Assembly: GCA_022760475.1 (NCBI GenBank)
Contig: JALEFZ010000005.1
Location: forward strand, 1-64,000
Length of the DNA: 64,000 nucleotides
DNA from: Bacteroidia bacterium
Lineage (GTDB): Bacteria > Bacteroidota > Bacteroidia > J057
Direction of reading: 5' to 3'
Part shown: positions 33,038 through 42,011 of the stretch, one piece after another
Numbering within the stretch: position 1 is the first letter of the stretch
How the letters are laid out: each line of letters opens with the position of its first letter
Notes under the pieces: generated by a model
Databases searched by the model: none
The model's input: only the letters and a program-made list of their open reading frames with translations
What the model was told of the DNA's origin: nothing
Translations under genes and position numbers: made by a program

Positions 33038-34885
33038 TTAAGCCTTCATTTTTGTTTGCGCAGGTACCTCAATTACGATTGAAGTGCCCTGACCTATACT
33101 GGAGTCAATGTTAAACTTCCCTCCAAGTTGCTCAACCCTCATTTTGAGATTATTCAACCCCATTCCCTTCTTCTCTTTAATCTTTTGAGAATCAAATCCT
33201 TTGCCATTGTCTTCAATGATCAGGGATATTTCATTTTCATTTCTGGAAAGCTGAATGTCAACCTCACTCGCATCTGCATGCTTGATCACATTTGTAACCA
33301 TTTCCTGGATAATCCTGTACAAAAAGATTTCCTGGGTGCTTTCCAGCCTGTCATCTATGCCAAAGGTATCCAAATTTATGGTCATTTTTCCAGATCTTTC
33401 TATTGCCTCCTTCATTTCTTCGATGGCATGGACCAAGCCAAATTGAGTGAGTATGCCAGAATTGATGTCATGAGAGATCGCTCTTACATCTTTGCAAGCC
33501 TGATCCAGGATTTTATTGGTTTGAATGAAATTTTGGCTGATGGCAGGGCTTAGCCTTTCGATTGGATCTTCCATAGCTTCATAGTTGAACTTAAGTGTGG
33601 CCAAAAGGCTTCCCACCCGGTCATGTAGGTCTGCCGCGATACGCTCGCGTTCATTGCCCTGAAGCTCCATCATGGCATTCATGGATGAAATCTCCTGATT
33701 TCTGAGCCTTTCCAGTAGCAATTGCTTTTGCTCCTGATTTTCTTGATCCTCCAGAATTCTTTTGACCCGCATTCGCTGGTACTGAAAACCAAAAGCAGTT
33801 GCCAATAAAGCCAGGAAAATACTCAAGGCCAGCAAACCATTGATTTTATTGGATAACTGAGCCTTATCCCTGGCAAACTTTACGGTCTGATAACGCTTCT
33901 CGAGTTCATTGATCTCTTTGATTTTGTCCCTTTCAAACAATTCCTCACTTAGTCCTACATAGAGGTTCAGGTATTCATAAGCCGAATCTATATTGATTTC
34001 CTCATAAGCTAGTGATATCCAATCGTAAGTTTCCAGCAACTGGTTTTGATTCTGAATTCTTTGAAATATTCCAAGGGCCGGCATGAAATACTCGTCAATA
34101 GCTTTTTGTGGCAGGTTTAGTTCCTGGGCATAAATTCCCCCCAAATGTAGCATCGTAATGCCTTCCCATTTAAGGTCTCCCAGTTCTCTGTTTAATTCAA
34201 GGGATTTCTGCAAATAAAATAAGGCAGAATCAAGTTGACCTACATTCAGGTAGCCCAATCCTAAAGAATTCATAGCATCAACCCGAACTTCTTTTTCCTT
34301 GACTTGAGGAAGGTATTTCAAACCTGCTCTTTTATAGTATTCAGCACTATCTGGCCTATCTATGTTGAAGTAAAGGTTGGATAGGGCAAGGCTATTTCTA
34401 AGCAAATTTTCAGGAGTTTTTTCTTTTTCCGGAAGTACTTTTACTGCATGTAGATAGCAGGAGAGCGCTTTGGGGTATTCTCCCATTTTATTATGAAGAT
34501 TGGAAAGGTTGACATAGAGAGGCTCAAGGTTTATGGAAGAATTAGATCTTTCTGCTATTCCCAAGGCTTCATAATATAATTCTGAAGACCTGGAGTAATT
34601 CCCTTTATTGCTCTCAATCGTGCCGTATAGCAGCAGGTTGATAAATATCTCTTCATCTGAACGAGTTTTTTGAGAGAGTTTGATGGCCTGCTCAATGAAA
34701 TAGGTAGCAGAATCGAGCTCGATGTTTTTGTATTCCCAGGCCAGGTCGTGATAAACATGGATTTTGTCTTTTCCAGAGACCTTTTCCAACTGATTAAGAA
34801 GGTAGGGTATGCTGTCTTTGCTGTATCCAAATAGGGGAAAAATAAAGGCAATTAGCAATATGGAAGGAAAGGTTTTGTTTATCAT
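33038..34885 (-). CDS. TPR-domain sensor histidine kinase (HisKA_3)
   Basis: 615 aa. A signal peptide (about 1-22) is followed by seven or so TPR-like helical pairs in the periplasm (about 28-320), a coiled stretch, one membrane helix (about 345-365), a second coiled coil, the HisKA_3 box ERERIAADLHDRVG (histidine near 421) and an HATPase domain with an N-box (MVTNVIKHADASE) and DNGKGFD. The TPR array probably senses a protein partner or cell-envelope state. It forms a two-gene unit with the response regulator 12 nt downstream. Confidence 0.9.
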   Translation of the reverse strand: MINKTFPSILLIAFIFPLFGYSKDSIPYLLNQLEKVSGKDKIHVYHDLAWEYKNIELDSATYFIEQAIKLSQKTRSDEEIFINLLLYGTIESNKGNYSRSSELYYEALGIAERSNSSINLEPLYVNLSNLHNKMGEYPKALSCYLHAVKVLPEKEKTPENLLRNSLALSNLYFNIDRPDSAEYYKRAGLKYLPQVKEKEVRVDAMNSLGLGYLNVGQLDSALFYLQKSLELNRELGDLKWEGITMLHLGGIYAQELNLPQKAIDEYFMPALGIFQRIQNQNQLLETYDWISLAYEEINIDSAYEYLNLYVGLSEELFERDKIKEINELEKRYQTVKFARDKAQLSNKINGLLALSIFLALLATAFGFQYQRMRVKRILEDQENQEQKQLLLERLRNQEISSMNAMMELQGNERERIAADLHDRVGSLLATLKFNYEAMEDPIERLSPAISQNFIQTNKILDQACKDVRAISHDINSGILTQFGLVHAIEEMKEAIERSGKMTINLDTFGIDDRLESTQEIFLYRIIQEMVTNVIKHADASEVDIQLSRNENEISLIIEDNGKGFDSQKIKEKKGMGLNNLKMRVEQLGGKFNIDSSIGQGTSIVIEVPAQTKMKA

Positions 34886-34930
34886 TTCTTGGATGGCTTT
34901 GTATAGTGGAATATAGCTATTAAAATAAGA

Positions 34931-34953
34931 TAGAGGAAGAAAAACTTCCTCTA
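34931..34953 (-). terminator. Hairpin after the 209-aa protein gene
   Basis: TAGAGGAAG pairs perfectly with CTTCCTCTA around a 5-nt loop, followed on the minus strand by a T-rich stretch (TCTTATTTT). It is a likely terminator of the gene at 35021-35650. Confidence 0.55.
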
Positions 34954-35020
34954 TTGTTCTTAACTAAAGGGGGGATCCTTTAGGTATCCGGATTATTTCG
35001 AGTGTAAAATCAAACATTCT

Positions 35021-35650
35021 TTATGGTCGAACGTCTCTATTGGAGATTTTGAACTTTTTAGGCCCTCTTTTACGCAGGTTGGAGACATCCTCGGCATTGA
35101 TGACAATGGTGGGATCATTTCCCGGGAAGCTGATGCTACCTTCCAATGGCATTCCATTGCGTTGGTCGTCTTCCTTCTCAATCTCAATGGTGTAAACCCC
35201 ACCGCTGTTGTCTACCAGACTAAGATTTACGGTATCCTTATTTCGATATTTTTCATCAATATCAATAAGGACATGCAATTGAACATCCTGGTCTGGGGGC
35301 TGGTTGATGTAGATGTAGTGGCTTACTTCATCTGTGGGTTCAGGATCAGCTTCATTTTGGGGGTCGTCGGTAAAGAATTCTCCCAGGCTATTGCCTGTAG
35401 AATCTTCAACCACCACCTTCAAAGAAGTCATTTCTGCGAATGTAAAGTTGTTTGAACTGAAGCGTTCGACATGCTCATTCTGTCCGACGGAGTCACCAAG
35501 GGTAATGGTTATCTCAACGCCGGATTCCAGAATGTCCGAATTGAAGGAAACATTGTCGTAATCATCTTCGAGAGGTAACAAGATTGAAACCTCGAATACA
35601 GAATTTGCAGTATCCTTATGGATATGCAAATAGGGACGGCTGTACTTCAT
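35021..35650 (-). CDS. Hypothetical cytoplasmic beta-rich protein
   Basis: 209 aa, no signal peptide and no membrane helix. It appears to consist of two acidic beta-rich halves (about 1-100 and 105-209), linked by DDPQNEADPEPTDEVSHY, and ends with a basic tail (LRKRGPKKFKISNRDVRP). I do not recognise a family. The coding frame is clear and a hairpin terminator follows. It is preceded by a 444-nt divergent intergenic region with two strong hairpins, so its expression may be specially controlled. No neighbour suggests a role. Confidence 0.55.
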   Translation of the reverse strand: MKYSRPYLHIHKDTANSVFEVSILLPLEDDYDNVSFNSDILESGVEITITLGDSVGQNEHVERFSSNNFTFAEMTSLKVVVEDSTGNSLGEFFTDDPQNEADPEPTDEVSHYIYINQPPDQDVQLHVLIDIDEKYRNKDTVNLSLVDNSGGVYTIEIEKEDDQRNGMPLEGSISFPGNDPTIVINAEDVSNLRKRGPKKFKISNRDVRP

Positions 35651-36094
35651 AATTAATTGGGTTTGTGGATTTGTGTCACATTTAACTACGATAAAATTTC
35701 ATTTTTGGTACAAAATCCTTGGAGCTTACAAAAAAAGTGCAGGCTAACTATATCATTGTTTTCATTGAGGGAAAAACCTTTGTTTAAGTCAGCCTGCGTT
35801 GTCAAATATCAAATGCTTCTTTGTCTCTGACAGGGGGATGGTTGGTGTAGGGACCTATATGTCGTTAAAATCAATCAAAATGCTACATGAAATTGTGAAA
35901 AAAATCGGATCATCAACCACACCCTAAAGGTTATTTTTGAAATGAAAAAATTAACCTTTAGGGGTTAGAAACGACCTTTTTCTTCTAAATACATAATGTG
36001 TATGAATTGTTAAAAATATGATAAATGATAATTATGGCATTTTGAAATTTCCTGAAAATTCTGATATTGACTATTCCGCAAACTCCAAAATGAT
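35651..36094. other. Divergent intergenic region with two inverted repeats
   Basis: No gene of useful length is seen. Two inverted repeats stand out: GCAGGCTAACT (35739-35749) with AGTCAGCCTGC (35787-35797, one mismatch), and CCCTAAAGGTTA (35922-35933) with TAACCTTTAGGG (35952-35963, perfect). The second stem is extended by A/T pairs into the loop. Both lie between two divergent genes, so neither is in the normal place for a terminator. Confidence 0.55.
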
Positions 36095-37189
36095 ATGAGA
36101 ATCTGCTTTTATTTGATCTTACTCTTTTTGCTTGTTTCTTGTCAAAGCGAAACAACAAGTTCAGATAGTGAAACTATGGGAGAAAAAATTTCCCTCAGCA
36201 TCGAAGAAGCCAATAAGCTCAGCAAAATGGCATTTCATTGCATTGATCAGGAATATCCAAACAAACTGGGACAAGTTCTTGGTGATTCTTCCTATTTGGC
36301 TGGCCCTCGCGAGTTACATCCCGCATTCTATGGATGCTTTGACTGGCATTCTGCTGTCCATGGACATTGGGCTCTTGTCCGCATCTTAAAGAGTTTCCCT
36401 GAGATTGAACTCGCAACAGAGATCAGAAAAAAACTGGCAAAGAACCTCACAGCTGAGAATATCAAGAAAGAAGTCCTCTACTTTCAGGATAAGCATAACA
36501 AAAATTATGAACGTACCTATGGCTGGGCCTGGCTCTTAAAACTGCTTACAGAGCTTGATTCGTGGGATGATCCCCAGGGAAAGGAATGGAGAGAAAACCT
36601 TAGGCCATTAGAGGAACTAATCGTAGACAAATACCTTGAATTCTTACCCAAATTAAGCTATCCAATTCGCGTAGGAGAGCATCCCAATACAGCATTCGGG
36701 CTCACTTTTGCCTGGGATTATGCCATACAGACAAATCAGGAAGAACTCAAAACACTCATTGAATCCCGAGCAAGGGATTATTATATGTCAGATAAGCAGT
36801 GTCCGCTAAGTTGGGAGCCTGGAGGTTTTGACTTTCTTTCACCTTGCCTCCAAGAGGCTGATATCATGAGCCGAGTCCTGGGAGAGGAGGAGTTTGAACG
36901 CTGGTTTGCCGATTTCCTCCCCAATGTCAAGCAGCTAAAGCCTGCGGTAGTAAGTGATCGATCTGATGGGAAAATTGTCCACCTGGATGGGCTCAATTTC
37001 AGCCGGGCATGGGTTCTGTATAGGCTCACAGCAAATATGAAAGACCAAAAGGCAGAATTCGTACAACTGGCAGATGAACATATGTCATCCAGCCTGGAAA
37101 AAATGACCAGCGGAGATTATGCAGGGGAGCATTGGCTGGCATCATTTGCCCTATATGCCCTCAGTAGCAAAGAAAGTTTGACCCATTAG
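36095..37189 (+). CDS. DUF2891 family lipoprotein
   Basis: 364 aa with a lipoprotein signal ending in FLLVSCQSETT (cysteine 16). The body matches DUF2891 across its length: HPAFYGCFDWHSAVHGHWAL (near 76-95), FGLTFAWDYA and WEPGGFDFLSPCLQEADIMS. The conserved His, Asp and Trp residues and the alpha-helical pattern resemble an alpha/alpha-barrel, as in some glycan-active enzymes, but the family has no proven function. Most DUF2891 proteins lack a lipid anchor; here the protein should sit in the periplasm or outer membrane. The lipoprotein methyltransferase gene follows after 22 nt. Confidence 0.82.
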   Translation: MRICFYLILLFLLVSCQSETTSSDSETMGEKISLSIEEANKLSKMAFHCIDQEYPNKLGQVLGDSSYLAGPRELHPAFYGCFDWHSAVHGHWALVRILKSFPEIELATEIRKKLAKNLTAENIKKEVLYFQDKHNKNYERTYGWAWLLKLLTELDSWDDPQGKEWRENLRPLEELIVDKYLEFLPKLSYPIRVGEHPNTAFGLTFAWDYAIQTNQEELKTLIESRARDYYMSDKQCPLSWEPGGFDFLSPCLQEADIMSRVLGEEEFERWFADFLPNVKQLKPAVVSDRSDGKIVHLDGLNFSRAWVLYRLTANMKDQKAEFVQLADEHMSSSLEKMTSGDYAGEHWLASFALYALSSKESLTH

Positions 37190-37211
37190 TAATTGGGTTG
37201 TAGCTTTAAGT

Positions 37212-37898
37212 ATGAATACAATTGTCAAGCTAATCATAGGGCTTCTTCTATTAAGTTTCTGGTCTTGCAACTCATCTCATGAGGAGCAGCATGGCCATGA
37301 AACACATGGACATGCCAATCATTTCATGAATAAAATTTCTTTTGAGGAACTGGTTTCCAGATTCGAAGACAGTGCCAGGCTGGAATGGCAAAAACCTGAT
37401 GCCGTCATCTCCATGCTGGGCGATATTTCAGGATTGAAAGTCATGGATATTGGCTGCGGGACAGGATACTTTGCTTTCAGGTTGGTAGAGGCAGGTGCGG
37501 ATGTAGTGTGTTCAGATGTAGATGATCGATTTTTATCCTATGTAAATGATAAAAGTAAATCCAGTCAATTAGAAGGTGGTAGCCTGGAAACGAAGAAACT
37601 TCCTTACGATTCCCCTGAGCTTGATCCCGCAGAGGTAGACGTGGTGATCATTGTAAACACTTACCATCACATAGAAAAAAGAGAAGCATATTTTGCACAA
37701 GTGCTGAAAGGCCTAAAAGAAAACGGCCGCCTGATGGTTGTTGATTTTGTCAAAGAAGAGGTTCCTGAAGGCCCTCCAGTCGAAATGAAGTTTTCAGGTG
37801 AGGAAGTAATGGCAGAACTGACAACAGCTGGTTTTTCGGATTTTCTGTTGGACGAAGAATTGTTGCCTTATCAATATGTCCTCGTTGCAAGGAAGTAA
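37212..37898 (+). CDS. Class I SAM methyltransferase with a lipoprotein signal
   Basis: 228 aa. The N-terminus MNTIVKLIIGLLLLSFWSCN is a lipoprotein signal (cysteine 19), followed by a histidine-rich linker (EEQHGHETHGHANHF) and a complete class I methyltransferase domain: motif I VMDIGCGTGYFAF (77-89), an acidic end of strand 2 (CSDVDD), and VVIIVNTYHHIE and LMVVDFVKEE. The fold binds S-adenosylmethionine, which is not known to be supplied in the periplasm, so export is puzzling. The substrate is unknown. It is likely co-transcribed with the DUF2891 gene before it and holB after it (23 nt). Confidence 0.8.
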   Translation: MNTIVKLIIGLLLLSFWSCNSSHEEQHGHETHGHANHFMNKISFEELVSRFEDSARLEWQKPDAVISMLGDISGLKVMDIGCGTGYFAFRLVEAGADVVCSDVDDRFLSYVNDKSKSSQLEGGSLETKKLPYDSPELDPAEVDVVIIVNTYHHIEKREAYFAQVLKGLKENGRLMVVDFVKEEVPEGPPVEMKFSGEEVMAELTTAGFSDFLLDEELLPYQYVLVARK

Positions 37899-37921
37899 AT
37901 CAACCTCCAAAAACTTATTCA

Positions 37922-39043
37922 GTGAGATTCAAAGACATAGTAGGCCAGGAAAAGGCGGTTCAACACGTACAAGAGAGCATCGAAAAAGGCCGTCTTGCTC
38001 ATGGAATCCTTTTGATGGGACCGCAGGGAGTCGGGAAAATGGCCATGGCTACCGCTATCGCTCAATATGTGAATTGTCTTCAGCCCAAGGACGGTGATTC
38101 ATGTGGCAAATGCTCGGCCTGCATAAAGATTTCTAAGGGAATTCATCCTGACCTTACCTATATTCTTCCTGTAATTTCCAAAACTGAAGGCGGGAAAAGA
38201 TTATTAAGTGCTTCCTATTTCGATCAGTTTCGCGAGGAGTTTTTTACAGATCCCTATTATGGTTTTTCAGAATGGCAGCAGCAATTGGGCGGGATGAACA
38301 AACAATTGTTCATTTCAGTACATGAAATCCGTGAACTCAAAAAAGGCATTTATCTAAAATCCTTTGAAGGCAAATACAAGGTAGTCATCATTTGGAATGC
38401 AGAAAAAATCAATGTGGAAGGAGCCAATGCCTTCCTCAAATTATTGGAAGAACCACCAGAGCGGACGTTAATCCTTATGACATGTAGCGATCCTTCGCTT
38501 CTGCTTACTACCATCAACTCAAGGGTGCAAAGAATCATGATGGGAAGAATTCCTGAGGCAGAAGTCCTGACATACCTTCAGGAGAAGTACCAGGTCGAAG
38601 AAGGAAGGGCCAAGGAGATCGCCAGGATCTCTGAGGGGAGCTTAGGCCAAGCCCGTACTTACCTCTCTGAAGGGAGTCAAAGTATGAGCAGACATTATGC
38701 AGAATGGATGCGAGCAGTTTATATGGGAGATTATCAGAAAATTCAGGATCAACTGGATGGAGTAATTGAGGAAAGCAAAGAGTTCCAAAAGCTGTTCCTG
38801 GAATTTGGCATCAAAAAGATGCGAGATTCACTTTTGTATCATTTGGGTATCTCCGAGCTTGCCTTAGCAACAGATGAAGAAACGAAGTTTCAGGAGAACT
38901 TCTCCAAGGTAGTAAACCCCGAGAAAGTTGAGCAGATCATTACTCAAATGGAGGATACCTATCAGGCAATTTCAGGAAACGCCAACCCCCGAATGGGATT
39001 TACAGCCCTATCCTTGAGAATGCACGGAATATTGCAAAGCTAA
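37922..39043 (+). CDS. holB: DNA polymerase III subunit delta-prime
   Basis: 373 aa, starting with GTG. The AAA+ clamp-loader fold shows FKDIVGQEKAVQHV (3-16), a P-loop region GPQGVGKM (33-40), a zinc-type cysteine cluster CGKCSAC, the helix LLEEPPERTLILMTC and a serine-arginine sensor (INSRVQR). The P-loop has Met where active loaders have Ser or Thr, as expected for a subunit that need not hydrolyse ATP. It is part of the clamp loader that places the sliding clamp at primed DNA. It follows the methyltransferase gene by 23 nt. Confidence 0.85.
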   Translation: MRFKDIVGQEKAVQHVQESIEKGRLAHGILLMGPQGVGKMAMATAIAQYVNCLQPKDGDSCGKCSACIKISKGIHPDLTYILPVISKTEGGKRLLSASYFDQFREEFFTDPYYGFSEWQQQLGGMNKQLFISVHEIRELKKGIYLKSFEGKYKVVIIWNAEKINVEGANAFLKLLEEPPERTLILMTCSDPSLLLTTINSRVQRIMMGRIPEAEVLTYLQEKYQVEEGRAKEIARISEGSLGQARTYLSEGSQSMSRHYAEWMRAVYMGDYQKIQDQLDGVIEESKEFQKLFLEFGIKKMRDSLLYHLGISELALATDEETKFQENFSKVVNPEKVEQIITQMEDTYQAISGNANPRMGFTALSLRMHGILQS

Positions 39044-39165
39044 CATCAGCCTGTGATAGAATTGTGCAGAATCCTTATTTCCTTAATTGAATGTATCGTA
39101 TATTATATAAAAGAATCAATCGACCTGAATGTGGTTGATTTTGAGCCAGTACTGATTTTGTGAAA

Positions 39166-40170
39166 ATGAGGCATCCCGTATTTCCATGGATCATTTTGTT
39201 GTTCATGGGATTTTATGTGTTCGCACTGTCCTATTATGCAGAAAATCGCGGTCCGACTGACCCCAGTTATAACTTCTATGATTCTACCACTGTAGAAGTT
39301 TTTTGTGTGGGGCTGGAAGAGACCCCGGAGGTCTATGGCCGCTTCAACAACATCCTGGAAGGGAGGAAACAAATCGTAGCAGCCAGAGACATAGATAGTT
39401 TTAGGTTAAAACTCATTTTCAGGGTAAATAGCCCAAGACCTGCCACCATTTATGTAAATGAGGAAGCACTGGACGTCATTTTATTGCCTGGAGATACCAG
39501 TTTGAAGATTCAATTGAACTTTGCCAAGGAGGATGGAAGCCTTTCGGATGTCTATTTCAATGGGGAGTCAGCTTCTATGGCTTATTATCACCTCGATAAA
39601 CGGAAAAAACTCAAACAGCAAAATATAAGAGCAAGTCGCCATGTGGTTTTGACTCAAGGCTTTGGAAACTATTCTAAGGCAGTGGATTCCATGGCTGCCA
39701 GAGAATTGGTTTTCCTGGTGGAGCAGGAGGTGTTTAATACCCTTCCAGCGTGGTTTGTTGAGTTTGAGAAAAATGAAATCCTCTACCAAAAAGCTTATTT
39801 GAAACTATCTGCTGCCTACAACAAGGAAGTCGAGGAGGAGTTGCTGGATGAGGTAGTCATTGATAACCCAAAGGCAGTCTTTTCTTACTATTATTACCTT
39901 TATCTGAATGCTTACTTCTCCCATCTTCAGCAAGGTCAGTTAAAGGAATTGGATTATGAGGAGGTGGTTGGTAGGCAGTTGACCCTGGCTGATTCCCTCC
40001 TGACCAACGAAACACATGATGTATTCATCTCAAGACTAATCTTCCAACAATTGGCCATGGATAATTATTCCCTGAGTGAGAAACTTTATCTTCAGTACAA
40101 GCAAAAGTTTAACAGCCAAAAATATAAGCGTTACCTCAAAACCCAACTGTTGAAATTCAGGGGTCTGTGA
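39166..40170 (+). CDS. Hypothetical membrane-anchored protein
   Basis: 334 aa from the ATG at 39166; a GTG two codons further up is also possible. A hydrophobic segment (about 5-22, FPWIILLFMGFYVFALSYYA) is either an uncleaved anchor or a signal peptide. A beta-rich part follows (about 40-110, PEVYGRFNNILEGRKQIVAA, ILLPGDTSLKIQLNF), which recalls the N-terminal beta domain (DUF4369-like) of Bacteroidota thioredoxin-like proteins, then a helical part without a CxxC motif. I cannot name it. It lies between holB and ricT with 122- and 386-nt gaps, so it is probably a separate unit. Confidence 0.6.
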   Translation: MRHPVFPWIILLFMGFYVFALSYYAENRGPTDPSYNFYDSTTVEVFCVGLEETPEVYGRFNNILEGRKQIVAARDIDSFRLKLIFRVNSPRPATIYVNEEALDVILLPGDTSLKIQLNFAKEDGSLSDVYFNGESASMAYYHLDKRKKLKQQNIRASRHVVLTQGFGNYSKAVDSMAARELVFLVEQEVFNTLPAWFVEFEKNEILYQKAYLKLSAAYNKEVEEELLDEVVIDNPKAVFSYYYYLYLNAYFSHLQQGQLKELDYEEVVGRQLTLADSLLTNETHDVFISRLIFQQLAMDNYSLSEKLYLQYKQKFNSQKYKRYLKTQLLKFRGL

Positions 40171-40556
40171 GGGGTATTTTGGCGAATTTTTTCAAAGCAG
40201 GAGAACTTTTTCTATATTTCCTACATTAAGAAAAAACGATTTGTTTCCCCACGTTCTTTTGGAAACCAGCTTTGGCAGGATTATACTGTTTGCTTTTGTT
40301 TCTACTTTAGTATAAATCGCAAATCGTTATCATAAATTAATCACATGGAGGCTTTGAGGCACTCGATGGAAGGTATGCAGGGTTGGAAATTGACGGCGAA
40401 GATGTAACCTGGTTAAGTCCAGTTTTATATATAAAACTTCTTTTGCTTTGATGATACGGAATCCAAATTGAGATTCGTCCCTTTGAATAAGGGAATCCTA
40501 TATATATCCATAGCATATTACCTTCCGCTTCACGCTCCTTATAAACATATATATCA
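40171..40556. other. 386-nt leader region before ricT
   Basis: No gene is visible. A TTTTATATATAAAA palindrome lies at 40424-40437 and a bulged hairpin at 40471-40499 (CCCTT pairs with AAGGG, GATT with AATC), about 60 nt before the ricT start. It may hold the promoter and an mRNA leader structure for the ricT-gldH unit. I see no known riboswitch. Confidence 0.4.
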
Positions 40557-42002
40557 ATGGGTTGTGGCACTTGTGGGCCAGGAGGCTGCTCTACGGGCGG
40601 TTGTGGTCAAAATGGAGGTTGCGCTACTGGGGGCTGTAATAAGCTCAATACATATGACTGGCTGGGAAATATGCTTTCCCCCGACCAAAGCGAGGTCGAT
40701 AACATCTATGAAGTCAGGTTCAAAAATACCCGTAAAGGCTTTTATCGTAATGTCAATGGCTTAAGGCTATACATCGGAGACAACGTAGTCGTCGAGAGTG
40801 ATCGTGGCTACGACGTTGGTACGCTTTCACTTGGGGGTGTGCTGGCAGAGCTTCAAATGAAGAAAAAAGGCCTTGAAAAAAAGCTAAAAGAGATCCCCAA
40901 AATATACAGGAAAGCCAATGAGGCAGACCTCGAGCAATTAAAAGCGGTAAGAGAAAGGGAGCATGAAACCCTTGTCAAAACCCGTGAGATCATTGAGGAC
41001 CTGAAACTTGATATGAAACTCAGTGAAGTAGAGTTTCAGGGAGATAATTCCAAGGCGATTTTTTACTACATCGCTGATCATCGGGTAGATTTCCGTGAAC
41101 TCATCAAAGTATTGGCCAGAGAGTTCAGGATCAGGGTTGAGATGAAGCAAATTGGCCTTAGACATGAGGCTGGACTCGTAGGAGGAATTGGCTCCTGTGG
41201 GCGTGAACTTTGTTGCTCTACCTGGCTGACAGAATTCAAAACAGTAAGTACTTCTGCTGCAAGGTATCAGAACCTTTCTTTGAACCCCATGAAGATTTCG
41301 GGGATGTGTGGCCGCCTGAAGTGTTGCCTCAATTATGAACTTGAAACCTATATGGATGCATTGATTGACTTTCCTGAGGTTTCCTTGATTCAGACAGCCA
41401 AAGGAAATGCAAGGCTGGAAAAGACAGATATTTTCAAGCGTATCATGTGGTTTTCTTATGAAAAGGAAAATACCTGGTATCCTGTTAATGTAGATAAAGT
41501 AAAGGAAATCGTCGCGGCGAATAAGAAAGGGGAACGCCCCGAGGTCGAACTGAAAGGCGTTTCCAACTTTGGACTCATGGATTCTCCCTCAGGAGAAGAG
41601 GACTTCGAAATGGTGGATTTCGTAGGTGCGGCTGATTTGCTCGAAGAAAGAAAAAATGAAGAGCACAAAAGAAAGCCAAGGCAGAATCGTGGGAAGGGAA
41701 GAAATTCCAACAACAAAAGAGGTCGCCGTCCATCCAACAACGCCCAGAAAGGGAACCAATCGGATAAAAATAAACGCGGTAATTCCGGAGGAGGACAGGA
41801 TAATAGAGGTGGCAAAAAGAAGCAAGGAGGACAGAATAGGAACCCTCAATCCAAAAATCAACAATCCAAAAATCCTAACTCAAGAAATAACCCCAAGAAT
41901 CAGAACCCGAATCAGAAAAGAAAAAATCCTCGTAGAGGACCAAATAGAAGAAAGGAAGGGAATTCGGGAGCTCCGCAGGGGGGAGAAAGTGATAAAAGTT
42001 GA
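40557..42002 (+). CDS. ricT: PSP1 domain protein, RicT/YaaT family
   Basis: 481 aa. The N-terminus is a Cys/Gly-rich segment (CGTCGPGGCSTGGC, residues 3-16, then CATGGC). The PSP1 domain spans about 45-330, with EVRFKNTRKGFYRN, FYYIADHRVDFRELIK, SCGRELCCSTWL and MCGRLKCCLNYE; the cysteines fit the Fe-S cluster ligands known from the Bacillus RicAFT complex. A basic, Asn/Gly/Arg-rich tail follows (about 375-481) and is low in complexity. In Bacillus RicT acts with RNase Y in mRNA processing. The gene lies 9 nt before gldH, a pairing common in Bacteroidota. Confidence 0.86.
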   Translation: MGCGTCGPGGCSTGGCGQNGGCATGGCNKLNTYDWLGNMLSPDQSEVDNIYEVRFKNTRKGFYRNVNGLRLYIGDNVVVESDRGYDVGTLSLGGVLAELQMKKKGLEKKLKEIPKIYRKANEADLEQLKAVREREHETLVKTREIIEDLKLDMKLSEVEFQGDNSKAIFYYIADHRVDFRELIKVLAREFRIRVEMKQIGLRHEAGLVGGIGSCGRELCCSTWLTEFKTVSTSAARYQNLSLNPMKISGMCGRLKCCLNYELETYMDALIDFPEVSLIQTAKGNARLEKTDIFKRIMWFSYEKENTWYPVNVDKVKEIVAANKKGERPEVELKGVSNFGLMDSPSGEEDFEMVDFVGAADLLEERKNEEHKRKPRQNRGKGRNSNNKRGRRPSNNAQKGNQSDKNKRGNSGGGQDNRGGKKKQGGQNRNPQSKNQQSKNPNSRNNPKNQNPNQKRKNPRRGPNRRKEGNSGAPQGGESDKS

Positions 42003-42011
42003 TATATAGGT

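Noticed and set aside
35684..35720. TCGTAGTT on the minus strand before the 209-aa gene, like the ECF -10 block
   Set aside because: The GAAATCCA block is absent at the required distance, so it is not counted as a regulon member.
41456..41864. Minus-strand frames (91-119 aa) opposite the ricT tail
   Set aside because: They are mirror images of the low-complexity Asn/Lys/Arg tail and have no independent coding signs.
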